Below are positions 24,449 through 31,907 of a stretch of DNA of 64,000 nt, piece after piece (within the stretch, counting starts at the first letter, position 1; each line of letters starts with the position of its first letter). The notes beneath the pieces were generated by a model, which searched no databases, had not been told where the DNA came from, and saw nothing but the letters and a program-made list of their open reading frames with translations. Source of the DNA: Actinoplanes regularis (GTDB lineage Bacteria; Actinomycetota; Actinomycetes; Mycobacteriales; Micromonosporaceae); assembly GCF_900188005.1 (NCBI RefSeq), contig NZ_FZNR01000019.1:1-64000 (forward strand), written 5' to 3'. A program made the translations under genes and the position numbers.

Positions 24449-24733
24449 TCATCGCCGATCTCGTGGCGCGCCGCGCTCCCACGAGTCGTGTGGTGCCCGT
24501 TCCCGGATCATCGCTGCCGCAATCTCCACCTGGAGCTGATTGCAGAACTTCCAAAGCTCCTTCGCTGCTCGCGAGTACTGGAACAGGACTCGATCAACCT
24601 CGAATGCGTCAAGCTCGCCGGCCCGGTAGGCATCTACCGCCTCGCCAGCGCGGGCAACGAGGACTCCGAGCTCGGCTTGGTGATACTCCGCGACCACCGA
24701 CCGAGCTTCTCGTCGCTCCGGCTTGGCAGACAC
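24449..24733 (-). CDS. Small conserved actinobacterial protein, unknown function
   Basis: A 94-residue helical protein starting at GTG 24733. The core is VVAEYHQAELGVLVARAGEA, then DAFEVDRVLFQYSRAAKELWKFCN, ending with charged residues (ERAPHDSWERGAPRDRR). I recall very similar small proteins of unknown function in many actinobacterial genomes, so it is probably a real gene rather than a chance frame. The amphipathic helices suggest a protein-binding role. It sits next to the tRNA-like fragment at the edge of the accessory region. No clear ribosome-binding site is visible; TACCCT about 7 bp upstream may be a -10 box for a leaderless mRNA. Confidence 0.72.
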   Translation of the reverse strand: MSAKPERREARSVVAEYHQAELGVLVARAGEAVDAYRAGELDAFEVDRVLFQYSRAAKELWKFCNQLQVEIAAAMIRERAPHDSWERGAPRDRR

Positions 24734-24850
24734 GCGTACGAGGGTACTTAAAGGCGCAGACTCGCAACGACTCCATCGGACAGCTCACGCGGATCGCGGC
24801 AGGTGACGGCACTGCGGGCCGGGGGATTTGACGCCAGTCGGTCGGATTTA

Positions 24851-25237
24851 TCAGGGGCGATCGCGCCGCTGCTTCGCCGCGAGGCCCATGTAATAGCCGG
24901 GCGCCTCGTGGACTCCATAGCGTTGCCAGAGTTCTTGGCGGCGATCATCGGGTACCCAGCGCACCTCGTAGTCGGGGCCGTCGTCATCACTTCGGAACGT
25001 TCCTTCGAGGATTTGGCGCAGCAGAGCGAAGGGCGGATAGTCTTCCTCGATCTCGATCGTTCCGTCAGCCCAGGTGAACAGAAGCCAGCATCCGATCTGC
25101 TTGACGAAGAACAGATTTCTGAATGGCGCGGCTTGGACGGCCAACCAACCGGCGACCGCGCCGTTGTGCACGAGTTCGGCGATCGCGCCGTCGAGGACCG
25201 CCAGTCGTGCGCTCAGGTCCCGATCGTCTTCGTCCAC
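24851..25237 (-). CDS. Hypothetical protein
   Basis: A 128-residue acidic protein. GTG 25237 has AGGA 7 bp upstream, and the residues before it in the open frame look non-coding. It reads MDEDDRDLSARLAVLDGA, then LVHNGAVAGWLAVQ, FVKQIGCWLLFTWADGTIEI and GPDYEVRWVPDDRRQELWQRY. Alternating strands and helices give a compact alpha/beta pattern. I recognise no domain. It lies in the accessory region among other unknown genes on both strands. Confidence 0.6.
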   Translation of the reverse strand: MDEDDRDLSARLAVLDGAIAELVHNGAVAGWLAVQAAPFRNLFFVKQIGCWLLFTWADGTIEIEEDYPPFALLRQILEGTFRSDDDGPDYEVRWVPDDRRQELWQRYGVHEAPGYYMGLAAKQRRDRP

Positions 25238-25389
25238 CGGGTCATCCTGGCATGGCAACGTCCTCAACTCGGCAAAGTCGTGCCCGCGTTCGCCGGTCGG
25301 CGAACGCGGATAGTGACGACCCGTCCGAGCCGGTGCTCGATGGCGGCGGCAAATCCGGATATCCGAGCTTGCGGTGGAGCCAATTCCGG

Positions 25390-25593
25390 CTAACGGCACA
25401 TCCAGCCGGCGTGCCGGGTCACGCGGCCATGGCGAGTCACCCGGTCACCACCGCGGTCTACGCACAGCTCGCTGGTCTCGTGATCGATCCAGTAGGACTG
25501 CCCGACGTCAATGAAGGTCTGCTCTTGCAGGTGGAACCAGTGGTCCACCGCATCAACGAGGATCAGTCTGTCGGCGATTGCGCGCTTGACCAT
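25390..25593 (-). CDS. Small hypothetical protein
   Basis: A 67-residue frame starting at ATG 25593 with GGGGTGAG upstream. It begins MVKRAIADRLILVDAVDHWF and continues LQEQTFIDVGQSYWIDHETS, ending in Arg/His-rich sequence that looks less protein-like. It could be a short complete protein or the head of a truncated one, since the last 15 residues are low in quality. No family recognised. Its base composition is lower in GC than the flanking chromosome. Confidence 0.4.
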   Translation of the reverse strand: MVKRAIADRLILVDAVDHWFHLQEQTFIDVGQSYWIDHETSELCVDRGGDRVTRHGRVTRHAGWMCR

Positions 25594-25796
25594 CTCACCC
25601 CTCGAACAGGCATCGAACCCGACGCATCCGCGTGATCGTACGCGATCCGAGGTACCTGGCATTCACCTATAATTTGCCAGCTCAGGGCACAGCACGCCAG
25701 CCGCGCCTATTCGCCGCAGATCGGTGCATCGGCCGTCGTGCGAGCCGTAGACCACTCGACGCGTCATTGTTGACCGTTCTCGCTACCGTCTCGGCC

Positions 25797-26063
25797 ATGA
25801 GCAGCTATGTCGCCGGTGGATTCATCGGTGTGGCAGTGCTGGTTGTTGTGCTGATCGGGGTGCGGGTGGCCCGGCGCTGGTGGCCGCGGCGAGCCCTGGA
25901 TCGCGACGACATTCGGCGCCAAGCCGCGCTCGCCACCAAGCAGCTCGCCAAAGGCAGCCGGCGTGCGAGACGGGGAACGATGCGTGGCGGTGGCACTGGC
26001 GTAGGGAGCGAGCCGAACAGTGCCGCCATGCTCAGCAACGACGGGCCCGTCGGACTTCCGTAG
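25797..26063 (+). CDS. Small single-pass membrane protein
   Basis: An 88-residue protein starting at ATG 25797. One N-terminal membrane helix (YVAGGFIGVAVLVVVLIGVR) is followed by a strongly basic stretch (VARRWWPRRALDRDD) and a helix (IRRQAALATKQLAKGSRRAR), with a Gly/Ser/Asn-rich tail. The positive-inside rule places the basic part in the cytoplasm. Function unknown. Single-pass proteins of this size next to unknown genes can be toxins or anchors, but nothing specific supports that here. Confidence 0.5.
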   Translation: MSSYVAGGFIGVAVLVVVLIGVRVARRWWPRRALDRDDIRRQAALATKQLAKGSRRARRGTMRGGGTGVGSEPNSAAMLSNDGPVGLP

Positions 26064-26168
26064 CCCACCCCACTGCCTCAACGGGTAAGAGCGCGCCTCC
26101 GGGGCCCGCCGGCGACGCTCTGTAACGCGCAGATCGTGGCAGATCCGGATGCCGAGCCGGTCGTCAGC

Positions 26169-27395
26169 TCACTGGAGAAGGCCGGCCGCGGCCTGCCATG
26201 AGGTGCGGTCGTCGGGCAAGGCGAGCCGCGCGAACGTCGCTTCCCATGCCAGGGCACGTCGCGATGCGACGTATCGATCCTGAGGCGGCTCGGCCAGGGC
26301 GTCACGCTGCCAGACGGGATCATGCTGAGCGATCGCTGCGGCGAATCGGCGCTGCCCTGCAGTGAGTGCTGCTGGCGACGGCAGACCATCGGGAAAGACA
26401 GCGCGCAGGTAGGGCTCACACAGCACGGCCTCCAATAGTTGTTCCTCGCCAACGCTGAGGCGCGTTGCGCCGTACGGCACCGATGCCACCGCTGCCGGTA
26501 CGAGGCGGTCGACATCGCCGATTCTTCGGCACAACTGCTCTGCGAGCACGGCTGCCGCATGCGGCAACGCCGTCAGCGCCATCATGCCCTCGAACGCCTG
26601 CATGTCGAGGACGGCCGGATTTCTGGTGACCTCCGCTAACAACACCGCGGTCGCCTCCGGATCGTCGGCGAGCGCCGGAGCAAGCGCGGCGCACACTCGC
26701 ACACCGGGGTGCGGGTCGCGCAGCCATGCTCGCGGCGCCCCGTCCAGTTCGCCCACACCCAGCAGCATCGAGGCGCGATGATAGGGGTCGTCCGAGGCGC
26801 ACTCCGCCACGTGATACTCCAGCAATCGGGGCCGGTGCACCACCAAGTCGGGATGGTGGCTGAGCATCGCCGCAGCCGAGGCCGCATGGAGGCGCAGCCG
26901 CGGCGACGAAGCGGCCAGCAGCGGCTCGACTGCCGCGAACGCCTCGGGTAGCAGATCGAAGCAGTCGGTACGCGCTGCGGCGAGTAGCACCTGCCCCGGC
27001 GAGTCGGCCGCGGTCCACTCCAGAATGGAGCGGGGAACGAGCAGGTACGCGGCCAGCCAGGCTCGCACTTCGGGCTCGTTACGCCGCGACGCGGCCGCCC
27101 GGTCGAAACCTGCGAGCGCTACACCGGCAACCTCGCGCAGGAACCATAGGGCTGCGTGGCGCAAGGTTGGGTCGTCGCCACCGAACCCAGGCTCTCCGAT
27201 CGTCCGGATGAAGAAACGCATGCCCTCGACCGTGGCGGGGGTCAGGCGGCCACCGCAGTAGAGCGCCGATGTCAGAAACGAGTACGGCGCCCGCCAAAAC
27301 GGCTCGTCAAGCTCCTGGGGACGATCGTCGCCGCGACGCAGGGCATCGAGGAGAGCTTCGTCGTCAACGGACGGGCCATAGGCGTGAAAAGGCAT
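26169..27395 (-). CDS. HEAT-repeat-like hypothetical protein
   Basis: A 408-residue, almost entirely helical protein. Regular helix pairs such as LRLHAASAAAMLSHHPD, YHRASMLLGVGELDG and PHPGVRVCAALAPALADDPE resemble HEAT or Armadillo-type repeats across about residues 150-330. The N-terminus (MPFHAYGPSVDDEALLDALR) has no signal sequence, so it is cytosolic. Such proteins usually bind other proteins; similar ones occur in polymorphic-toxin immunity loci and in stand-alone form. It is the largest gene of the accessory region. No partner can be assigned from sequence. Confidence 0.72.
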   Translation of the reverse strand: MPFHAYGPSVDDEALLDALRRGDDRPQELDEPFWRAPYSFLTSALYCGGRLTPATVEGMRFFIRTIGEPGFGGDDPTLRHAALWFLREVAGVALAGFDRAAASRRNEPEVRAWLAAYLLVPRSILEWTAADSPGQVLLAAARTDCFDLLPEAFAAVEPLLAASSPRLRLHAASAAAMLSHHPDLVVHRPRLLEYHVAECASDDPYHRASMLLGVGELDGAPRAWLRDPHPGVRVCAALAPALADDPEATAVLLAEVTRNPAVLDMQAFEGMMALTALPHAAAVLAEQLCRRIGDVDRLVPAAVASVPYGATRLSVGEEQLLEAVLCEPYLRAVFPDGLPSPAALTAGQRRFAAAIAQHDPVWQRDALAEPPQDRYVASRRALAWEATFARLALPDDRTSWQAAAGLLQ

Positions 27396-27525
27396 GATTC
27401 ATCGCCATTAGGGCGAGTGCTGCAACCGGCGGATCATGCCACAGACGGTAACAGCGAGCCTGGTGCACGGGCGCGCACGACCGGCGGCGGATGAGTGCTC
27501 TTATATGCCTTGGCCTAAACGGCGG

Positions 27526-27960
27526 TCAGGTAATAGGTGCCTCGTGTTCAGTGCTGTCGGGGCCCGCGATAACCCGGATCTGTAGTGGCCGGAATCCCGC
27601 CGGGTCGGTTTCGCCGACCGTGAACCCGGAAGTTGTAAGCAACGCGGCGACAGCTGGGATCATGGCGGCGGTGATGGCGCCGAAGAGCTCTATCGCTGGA
27701 TCATCGAGGCGATTCGCCTCGAGGGCCTTGATAGCGTCTTGGACAACCGTCGGCGACGCTTTCCAGGCGATGAAGACACCACCCTCCACGAACGGGTCCA
27801 CATTAATGGCCGCACCTACGACTGGATCCCCGGACTCGGTTCCTCCGTTGTCAAGGCGCCAAACAGGTAATCCGGCAGCCATTAGCACGTCCCGCGCAGC
27901 ATCCGCGAGTCGTCGCCTTTCCTCCACGATCTCCGGAGCTGCTACCTCTGGCCCGATCAT
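27526..27960 (-). CDS. Hypothetical protein, small alpha/beta fold
   Basis: A 144-residue protein starting at ATG 27960. It contains EERRRLADAARDVLMAAGLP, then GDPVVGAAINVDPF, GGVFIAWKASPTVVQDAIKA and LLTTSGFTVGETDPAGFRPL. The pattern of an N-terminal helix, strands ending in FIAWK and a C-terminal ferredoxin-like unit recalls a conserved actinobacterial family of unknown function. No catalytic motif stands out. It sits between two other unknown genes, with gaps of 130 bp and 163 bp, so it is probably transcribed alone. Confidence 0.6.
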   Translation of the reverse strand: MIGPEVAAPEIVEERRRLADAARDVLMAAGLPVWRLDNGGTESGDPVVGAAINVDPFVEGGVFIAWKASPTVVQDAIKALEANRLDDPAIELFGAITAAMIPAVAALLTTSGFTVGETDPAGFRPLQIRVIAGPDSTEHEAPIT

Positions 27961-28123
27961 AAGGTCCGACGATATATGAAACAGCTAGTGTCCAGCCGCT
28001 ATACCGAGTGATGTACTCACCGATGGCCAGCAGGCACGGACGGCGGCAAAAGAGGACGCGAGGGGCCGCAGTCTCGGTCGAGCGTCTGCCAGTTAGCCTG
28101 TAATCCGTGGGCGGGCGGATGCA

Positions 28124-28579
28124 ATGAGCCAGAAGATACTGCGATCAATCGGCTGCTGGAGCGACCCGTCGGCGCCGAATGACTTGCCCGATGTCCGCGA
28201 CTTCGTCGGTGACGGCTTGTCGGCCGAGGAACGCGACGCGGTGGTCGCCTATCTGCACTCGGGGACGGTGTTCGTGGCTTCCGCTGGATTTTCGGTTTGC
28301 CGCGTATGCGGCATTCGCAACGGCAGTACTGAACTGACCGACGGCGAGCACTTCGTCTGGCCGGAAGGCTTGAGTCACTACGTGGAGTCACACGATGTCC
28401 GCCTGCCGGAGGAAGTCCTGGCGGTCGCTCGCCGAGGCCCCGCTCGGCCCATCGATCCGTTCACGTTCGAGCGGGCATTGTTCGAGACTCGGGCGGTGGC
28501 AATCGATGAGCGGTGGTGGCGAAGTTTGCCGGCGATCATGAGTCGGCGCGACATGCAGCCGACCGATAAGCGGCAGTAA
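28124..28579 (+). CDS. Conserved hypothetical protein with CxxC
   Basis: A 151-residue protein beginning MSQKILRSIGCWSDP. The core PDVRDFVGDGLSAEERDAVV, YLHSGTVFVASAGFSVCRVCG, then GEHFVWPEGLSHYVESHDVR is a pattern I recall from small unknown actinobacterial proteins. The CRVC pair plus distal histidines could bind a metal, but the site is not a proven zinc ribbon. TGTAAT about 25 bp upstream resembles a -10 box. It is the last intact gene before the truncated hydrolase, so it lies at the inferred right edge of the island. Confidence 0.65.
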   Translation: MSQKILRSIGCWSDPSAPNDLPDVRDFVGDGLSAEERDAVVAYLHSGTVFVASAGFSVCRVCGIRNGSTELTDGEHFVWPEGLSHYVESHDVRLPEEVLAVARRGPARPIDPFTFERALFETRAVAIDERWWRSLPAIMSRRDMQPTDKRQ

Positions 28580-28680
28580 GCGCACCCAAGCGCGCGATCG
28601 GCGGTAAATTAGGACGTCTCGGAACCTCCGTACCTCAACAGCTGCCGCAAGAGGGCGCGCGACTCGCAAGCGGTTCTTGT

Positions 28681-28980
28681 CCGATCAAGAGCAGCGGCGA
28701 GCCGATCAGGGCCGCCGCCCGAGCCCTCCAGCACGGGGTCGGCCACTTCCTTCCCGGTCTGGCCGACCTGCGCGCCGCGCCGCCGGACCTCGGCGACCTG
28801 CCGGTCACCATCATCTCGGCCGCCCGCGCCCTGAAGAACGGCCGCCTCGTCATCGCCGAGGGTTCGGGTCACAACGTCATGCTCGATCAACCGGCCCTGG
28901 TCGTGGCCGGGATCGAGCGCCTCGTCACCGGGTCGTGCCGCGGCGGATCGACTCCGCCCGCCGGATCCGGTCAGGGGTGA
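28681..28980 (+). pseudogene. Alpha/beta hydrolase, C-terminal remnant
   Basis: The plus-strand frame ending at TGA 28978-28980 encodes ALQHGVGHFLPGLADL, LGDLPVTIISAARALKNG and RLVIAEGSGHNVMLDQPALV. The last piece is the catalytic-histidine region of an alpha/beta hydrolase. Everything N-terminal, including the nucleophile elbow, is missing: upstream the frame turns to unrelated sequence and hits a stop near 28567, with no sensible start codon. It is therefore a decapitated gene rather than a small hydrolase. The break, somewhere near 28.6-28.7 kb, is the best candidate for the right boundary of the accessory region. Its tail overlaps the convergent Tat-protein gene by 56 bp. Confidence 0.6.
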
Positions 28981-29497
28981 ACGGCAGGGCGGTACCCGCC
29001 CCCACCCGGCGGCCCGGCGTCTCGGCGTCGGTGTCCAGGCGCTTCGCGAGCGCCCGCAGCGTACGGTCGGCCGGCCGCACCGCGATCTCGAAGCGGCCCT
29101 CCCGGGGCGTCCGCGGCGAGTCGCCGCCCCAGCTCAGCAGCCCGTCACACTGCGCGACGATGTCCCGTATCACGATCAGCTGGTGGGGCAGGAAGCCGTC
29201 CCGGGCGCCGGGCGGGTACCAGCCCGGGCGGATGTCCAGGATGGTGCCCGTCGGGTCGGTGGTGAGATCGCCGGGGTGCAGCGCGTCGATCTCGTAGTGG
29301 AAGCGGCGGGCCGCGTAGAGCAGGACCGTTGCCGCAGGACCGGGGAGCAGGGCCACCGAGATGTCGGTGCCCTGCACCGGGTACGTCCGCAGGGCGGGGC
29401 CGGGACCGGCCGGCGCCGCCTGGGCCGGGTCCGGAAGGCCGGCCGTGGTCAGCAGGGCTCCCGCTCCCGCCGACGTCAGCAGGGTACGTCGCCGCAT
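28925..29497 (-). CDS. Tat-exported hypothetical protein
   Basis: A 190-residue protein with a twin-arginine signal (MRRRTLLTSAGAGALLTTAG, cleavage near PAQAA). The mature part reads TYPVQGTDISVALLPGPAAT, FHYEIDALHPGDLT and DGLLSWGGDSPRTPREGRFE. No recognised domain, though the latter half resembles proteins that accompany peptidoglycan-active DUF1906 enzymes. The ATG overlaps the TGA of the upstream DUF1906 gene (TGATG), so translation is coupled and the two products probably act together outside the membrane. Confidence 0.72.
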   Translation of the reverse strand: MRRRTLLTSAGAGALLTTAGLPDPAQAAPAGPGPALRTYPVQGTDISVALLPGPAATVLLYAARRFHYEIDALHPGDLTTDPTGTILDIRPGWYPPGARDGFLPHQLIVIRDIVAQCDGLLSWGGDSPRTPREGRFEIAVRPADRTLRALAKRLDTDAETPGRRVGAGTALPFTPDRIRRAESIRRGTTR

Positions 29498-31800
29498 CAG
29501 GACACCTCTCGTCGCTTCAGCTGGAGCTGTTCGGTCTCGGCCAGCGTGGCCAGCCGGTCGGCGAAGCCACGGCAGAACTGGCGCAACTGCTCGTCCACGC
29601 TCGTCGGCGGATCGGCCAGGCCGCGTAGCAGCAGGGCTCTGGCCGCCGTCAGGATGTTGTCGCCGGTGCCGACGAGGATGCTCTGCGCCGCGGTCGCCGC
29701 GGCGTTCGGGTCGCTGCCGAACCGGCCGCGGTAGAAGCGGAGGTAGCGGGTGCCGCGGTCGGTCGCGCGCAGGTGACCGCCGAGAGTGCCGCCCGCGGCC
29801 AGCGCCGTGGCGGCGTGGTAGGCGTCCACGTCCGCGACCAGCCCGGCGAGATCCAGGGCGGCCGGGATCTCGCTCGTCGCCAGCTTCGCCGCGCAGTAGT
29901 CGCGGGCCGGCGTGGCCGGCTCGGTGAAGCGCCAGCCGCCGTAGAACGCGATCAGGTCGCCGCCCCACCCTGCGAAGTCCCCACGGCCCGGCACGGCCTG
30001 CGCCGGAGCGCGCAGCAGGGCCAGTGTGGCCGAGCCGAACCGGCTCACGTCCACGTCCACTCCGGCGACGGGGTCGCGGTAGGTGCGGACCCGGGCCAGC
30101 CCGGTGGCGTCCACATGGGCGATGAAGCCCGCGTCCGTGCCACCGGCGAGCCGCCGGTTCTGCCAGTTGTCGTAGCGGCCCGCGCGCAGGTACTCCAGCA
30201 CCCGCTCCGCCGGAGCGCCCCGGTCGTAGGCCACCGCGAGGTCGTGCAGCCGGTCGAGCCAGTCGAGATAGTCGGCGAGCGGCGTCGCGGCGGAGCCGAA
30301 GGCGGGCTCGCCCGCGTCGGTGCCGGTCCGCTGCACGCACTTGTCGATCTCCAGGCCGGCGCTGCCGCCGCCGATCCGGATGGTGGAGATCTGGTCGTAC
30401 GCCCAGTTGCCGGGCAGCGGGTAGGCCACGTTGCCGGTCCAGCCCGAGGTGATGCCGCTGACGAAGCTCCAGCGCGGGAACGCCTCGGCGGCCAGCCGGC
30501 TGCAGACGTTGCGGGCCCCGTAGACGCCGTGGGCGTAGCGGCCGCCGCGCTGGCGCAGCCCCGCCTCGACGCCGAGGAAGTGCGGGATCACGCGCTGGGT
30601 CACGTCGGTGTCGGTGGCGTCGTAGTCGACGGCGAAGTAGATGACCGCGCCCGCGTCGATGCCGTGCCCGAGCGCCACGTCATGGGCGGTGAGGGCGTCC
30701 GTGTAGCCCTGGTTCCAGCTGAAGTAGCTCGCCGAGTCCGCGAACGTCTGGTAGATGGGGAACAGGCTCAGGCCGTTGGCGGCCATCGTGGCGAGCTCGC
30801 CGGGCTTGATCTTCTTGTCCAGGCTGGTGCCCTCGACGTTGGTCAGGTACCGGCCGATGGTCCGGTAGCCGGCCGCCCGCAGCGTCTGGGCGCGGGCCGC
30901 GGTGACCTCGTCGATGGTGTCGGCGGCCGTGCCCGGACGGGCCTGGTCGCCGGTGCTGATCAGCAACGACGCCCAGGTCGGGAAGTCGCCCTCGCCGTTC
31001 TCGGTGAGGTGGCAGAAGGTCTGCAGCGCGCGGGCGTCGGCGGCCAGCGCCTCGTCGAAGTCGCCGGTGAAGCGCTGGGCGGCCGGGTAGTGCGTGAGCA
31101 CCGCCGAGAACAGCCGCACCCAGGGGCCGGAGGAGCCGGCCTTGATCAGGCCCTTGGCTTTGACGCCGGCCTGGGTCAGCGGGCCGAAGTTGCCGTTCGC
31201 CTGCGCGTCGGTCAGGCCGCCCTCGTACTGCACCGCGAAGATGAGGGTGGTGAGCAGGTTGCGGGAGCGCCGGCCGTCGCAGGGCAGCACGAAGAACGCC
31301 GACCGGTTCAGGTAGCGGCTGTTCAGCCACTGCTGTGCGGCGCGCAACTGCGGGGATCCGTCGGCGGCCAGCGTGTAGGCGTCCACACTGAGCAGCGCCT
31401 TGCAGACCTTCGGGGCGACGGTGCCGTCGATCCGGTCGGCGAGGCCGGCGTCGGTCATCAGGGCCGCCACCGCCCCGGCCGTCGCCGTGCCGAAGACGCC
31501 GTTGAGGGCGCCGGGATCGTAGCCCTTGCAGGTGGCGCCGCCCTGGACGATCTTGATCAGGTTCGCGTTCGTCTCGCTCGGACCGATCGGCCCGTGCGCG
31601 GTCAGCTTCGCCAGGGTGGTCGAGCCGAAGTTGTCGGCGAGCGCGGTGATCCCCAGCTCGTGCTGCAGCGCCCGGGTCAGCGCGAACATGGTCTGCTGGC
31701 CCGGACTGCCGTCCTCGGCGATCGGGACGTAGTCCGAGACCTCGGCATAGGTGGTGTTGACCCAGTGCTGGACCGCCTCTACGGCAGTATTTATCGGCAT
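29497..31800 (-). CDS. DUF1906 glycoside-hydrolase-like protein with peptidoglycan-binding repeats
   Basis: A 767-residue protein. The N-terminal third (about 1-300) holds peptidoglycan-binding-like repeats, each with a segment such as GYDPGALNGVFGTATAGAVA or GNFGPLTQAGVKAKGLIKAG. The DUF1906 (Rv2525c-like) barrel follows (about 305-530), with TIGRYLTNVEG, VIYFAVDYDATDTD and WAYDQISTIRIGGGSAGLEI. A helical C-terminus (about 540-767) is unassigned. DUF1906 proteins are thought to act on cell-wall glycans. No signal peptide is seen, although ATG 31800 has a clear GGGGGCGAG site. The downstream Tat gene overlaps it. Confidence 0.85.
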   Translation of the reverse strand: MPINTAVEAVQHWVNTTYAEVSDYVPIAEDGSPGQQTMFALTRALQHELGITALADNFGSTTLAKLTAHGPIGPSETNANLIKIVQGGATCKGYDPGALNGVFGTATAGAVAALMTDAGLADRIDGTVAPKVCKALLSVDAYTLAADGSPQLRAAQQWLNSRYLNRSAFFVLPCDGRRSRNLLTTLIFAVQYEGGLTDAQANGNFGPLTQAGVKAKGLIKAGSSGPWVRLFSAVLTHYPAAQRFTGDFDEALAADARALQTFCHLTENGEGDFPTWASLLISTGDQARPGTAADTIDEVTAARAQTLRAAGYRTIGRYLTNVEGTSLDKKIKPGELATMAANGLSLFPIYQTFADSASYFSWNQGYTDALTAHDVALGHGIDAGAVIYFAVDYDATDTDVTQRVIPHFLGVEAGLRQRGGRYAHGVYGARNVCSRLAAEAFPRWSFVSGITSGWTGNVAYPLPGNWAYDQISTIRIGGGSAGLEIDKCVQRTGTDAGEPAFGSAATPLADYLDWLDRLHDLAVAYDRGAPAERVLEYLRAGRYDNWQNRRLAGGTDAGFIAHVDATGLARVRTYRDPVAGVDVDVSRFGSATLALLRAPAQAVPGRGDFAGWGGDLIAFYGGWRFTEPATPARDYCAAKLATSEIPAALDLAGLVADVDAYHAATALAAGGTLGGHLRATDRGTRYLRFYRGRFGSDPNAAATAAQSILVGTGDNILTAARALLLRGLADPPTSVDEQLRQFCRGFADRLATLAETEQLQLKRREVS

Positions 31801-31907
31801 CTCGCCCCCAACGACCGCAGATTTACGAAGATCATTGCACGGATGGACCACACGGCACTGGCGCCCCCTGTTACTCTCCGGTAACTTGAGGGAAACGAGG
31901 TTTGTCT

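Noticed and set aside
24376..24470. A complete serine or leucine tRNA gene
   Set aside because: The T arm is perfect, but no D arm, anticodon arm or matching 5' acceptor strand can be placed at tRNA distances, so only a 3' module is reported.
28609..28890. A 93-codon minus-strand frame at the right edge of the island
   Set aside because: It lies opposite the recognisable hydrolase remnant, and its translation is Arg/Gly/Ala-rich with no pattern.
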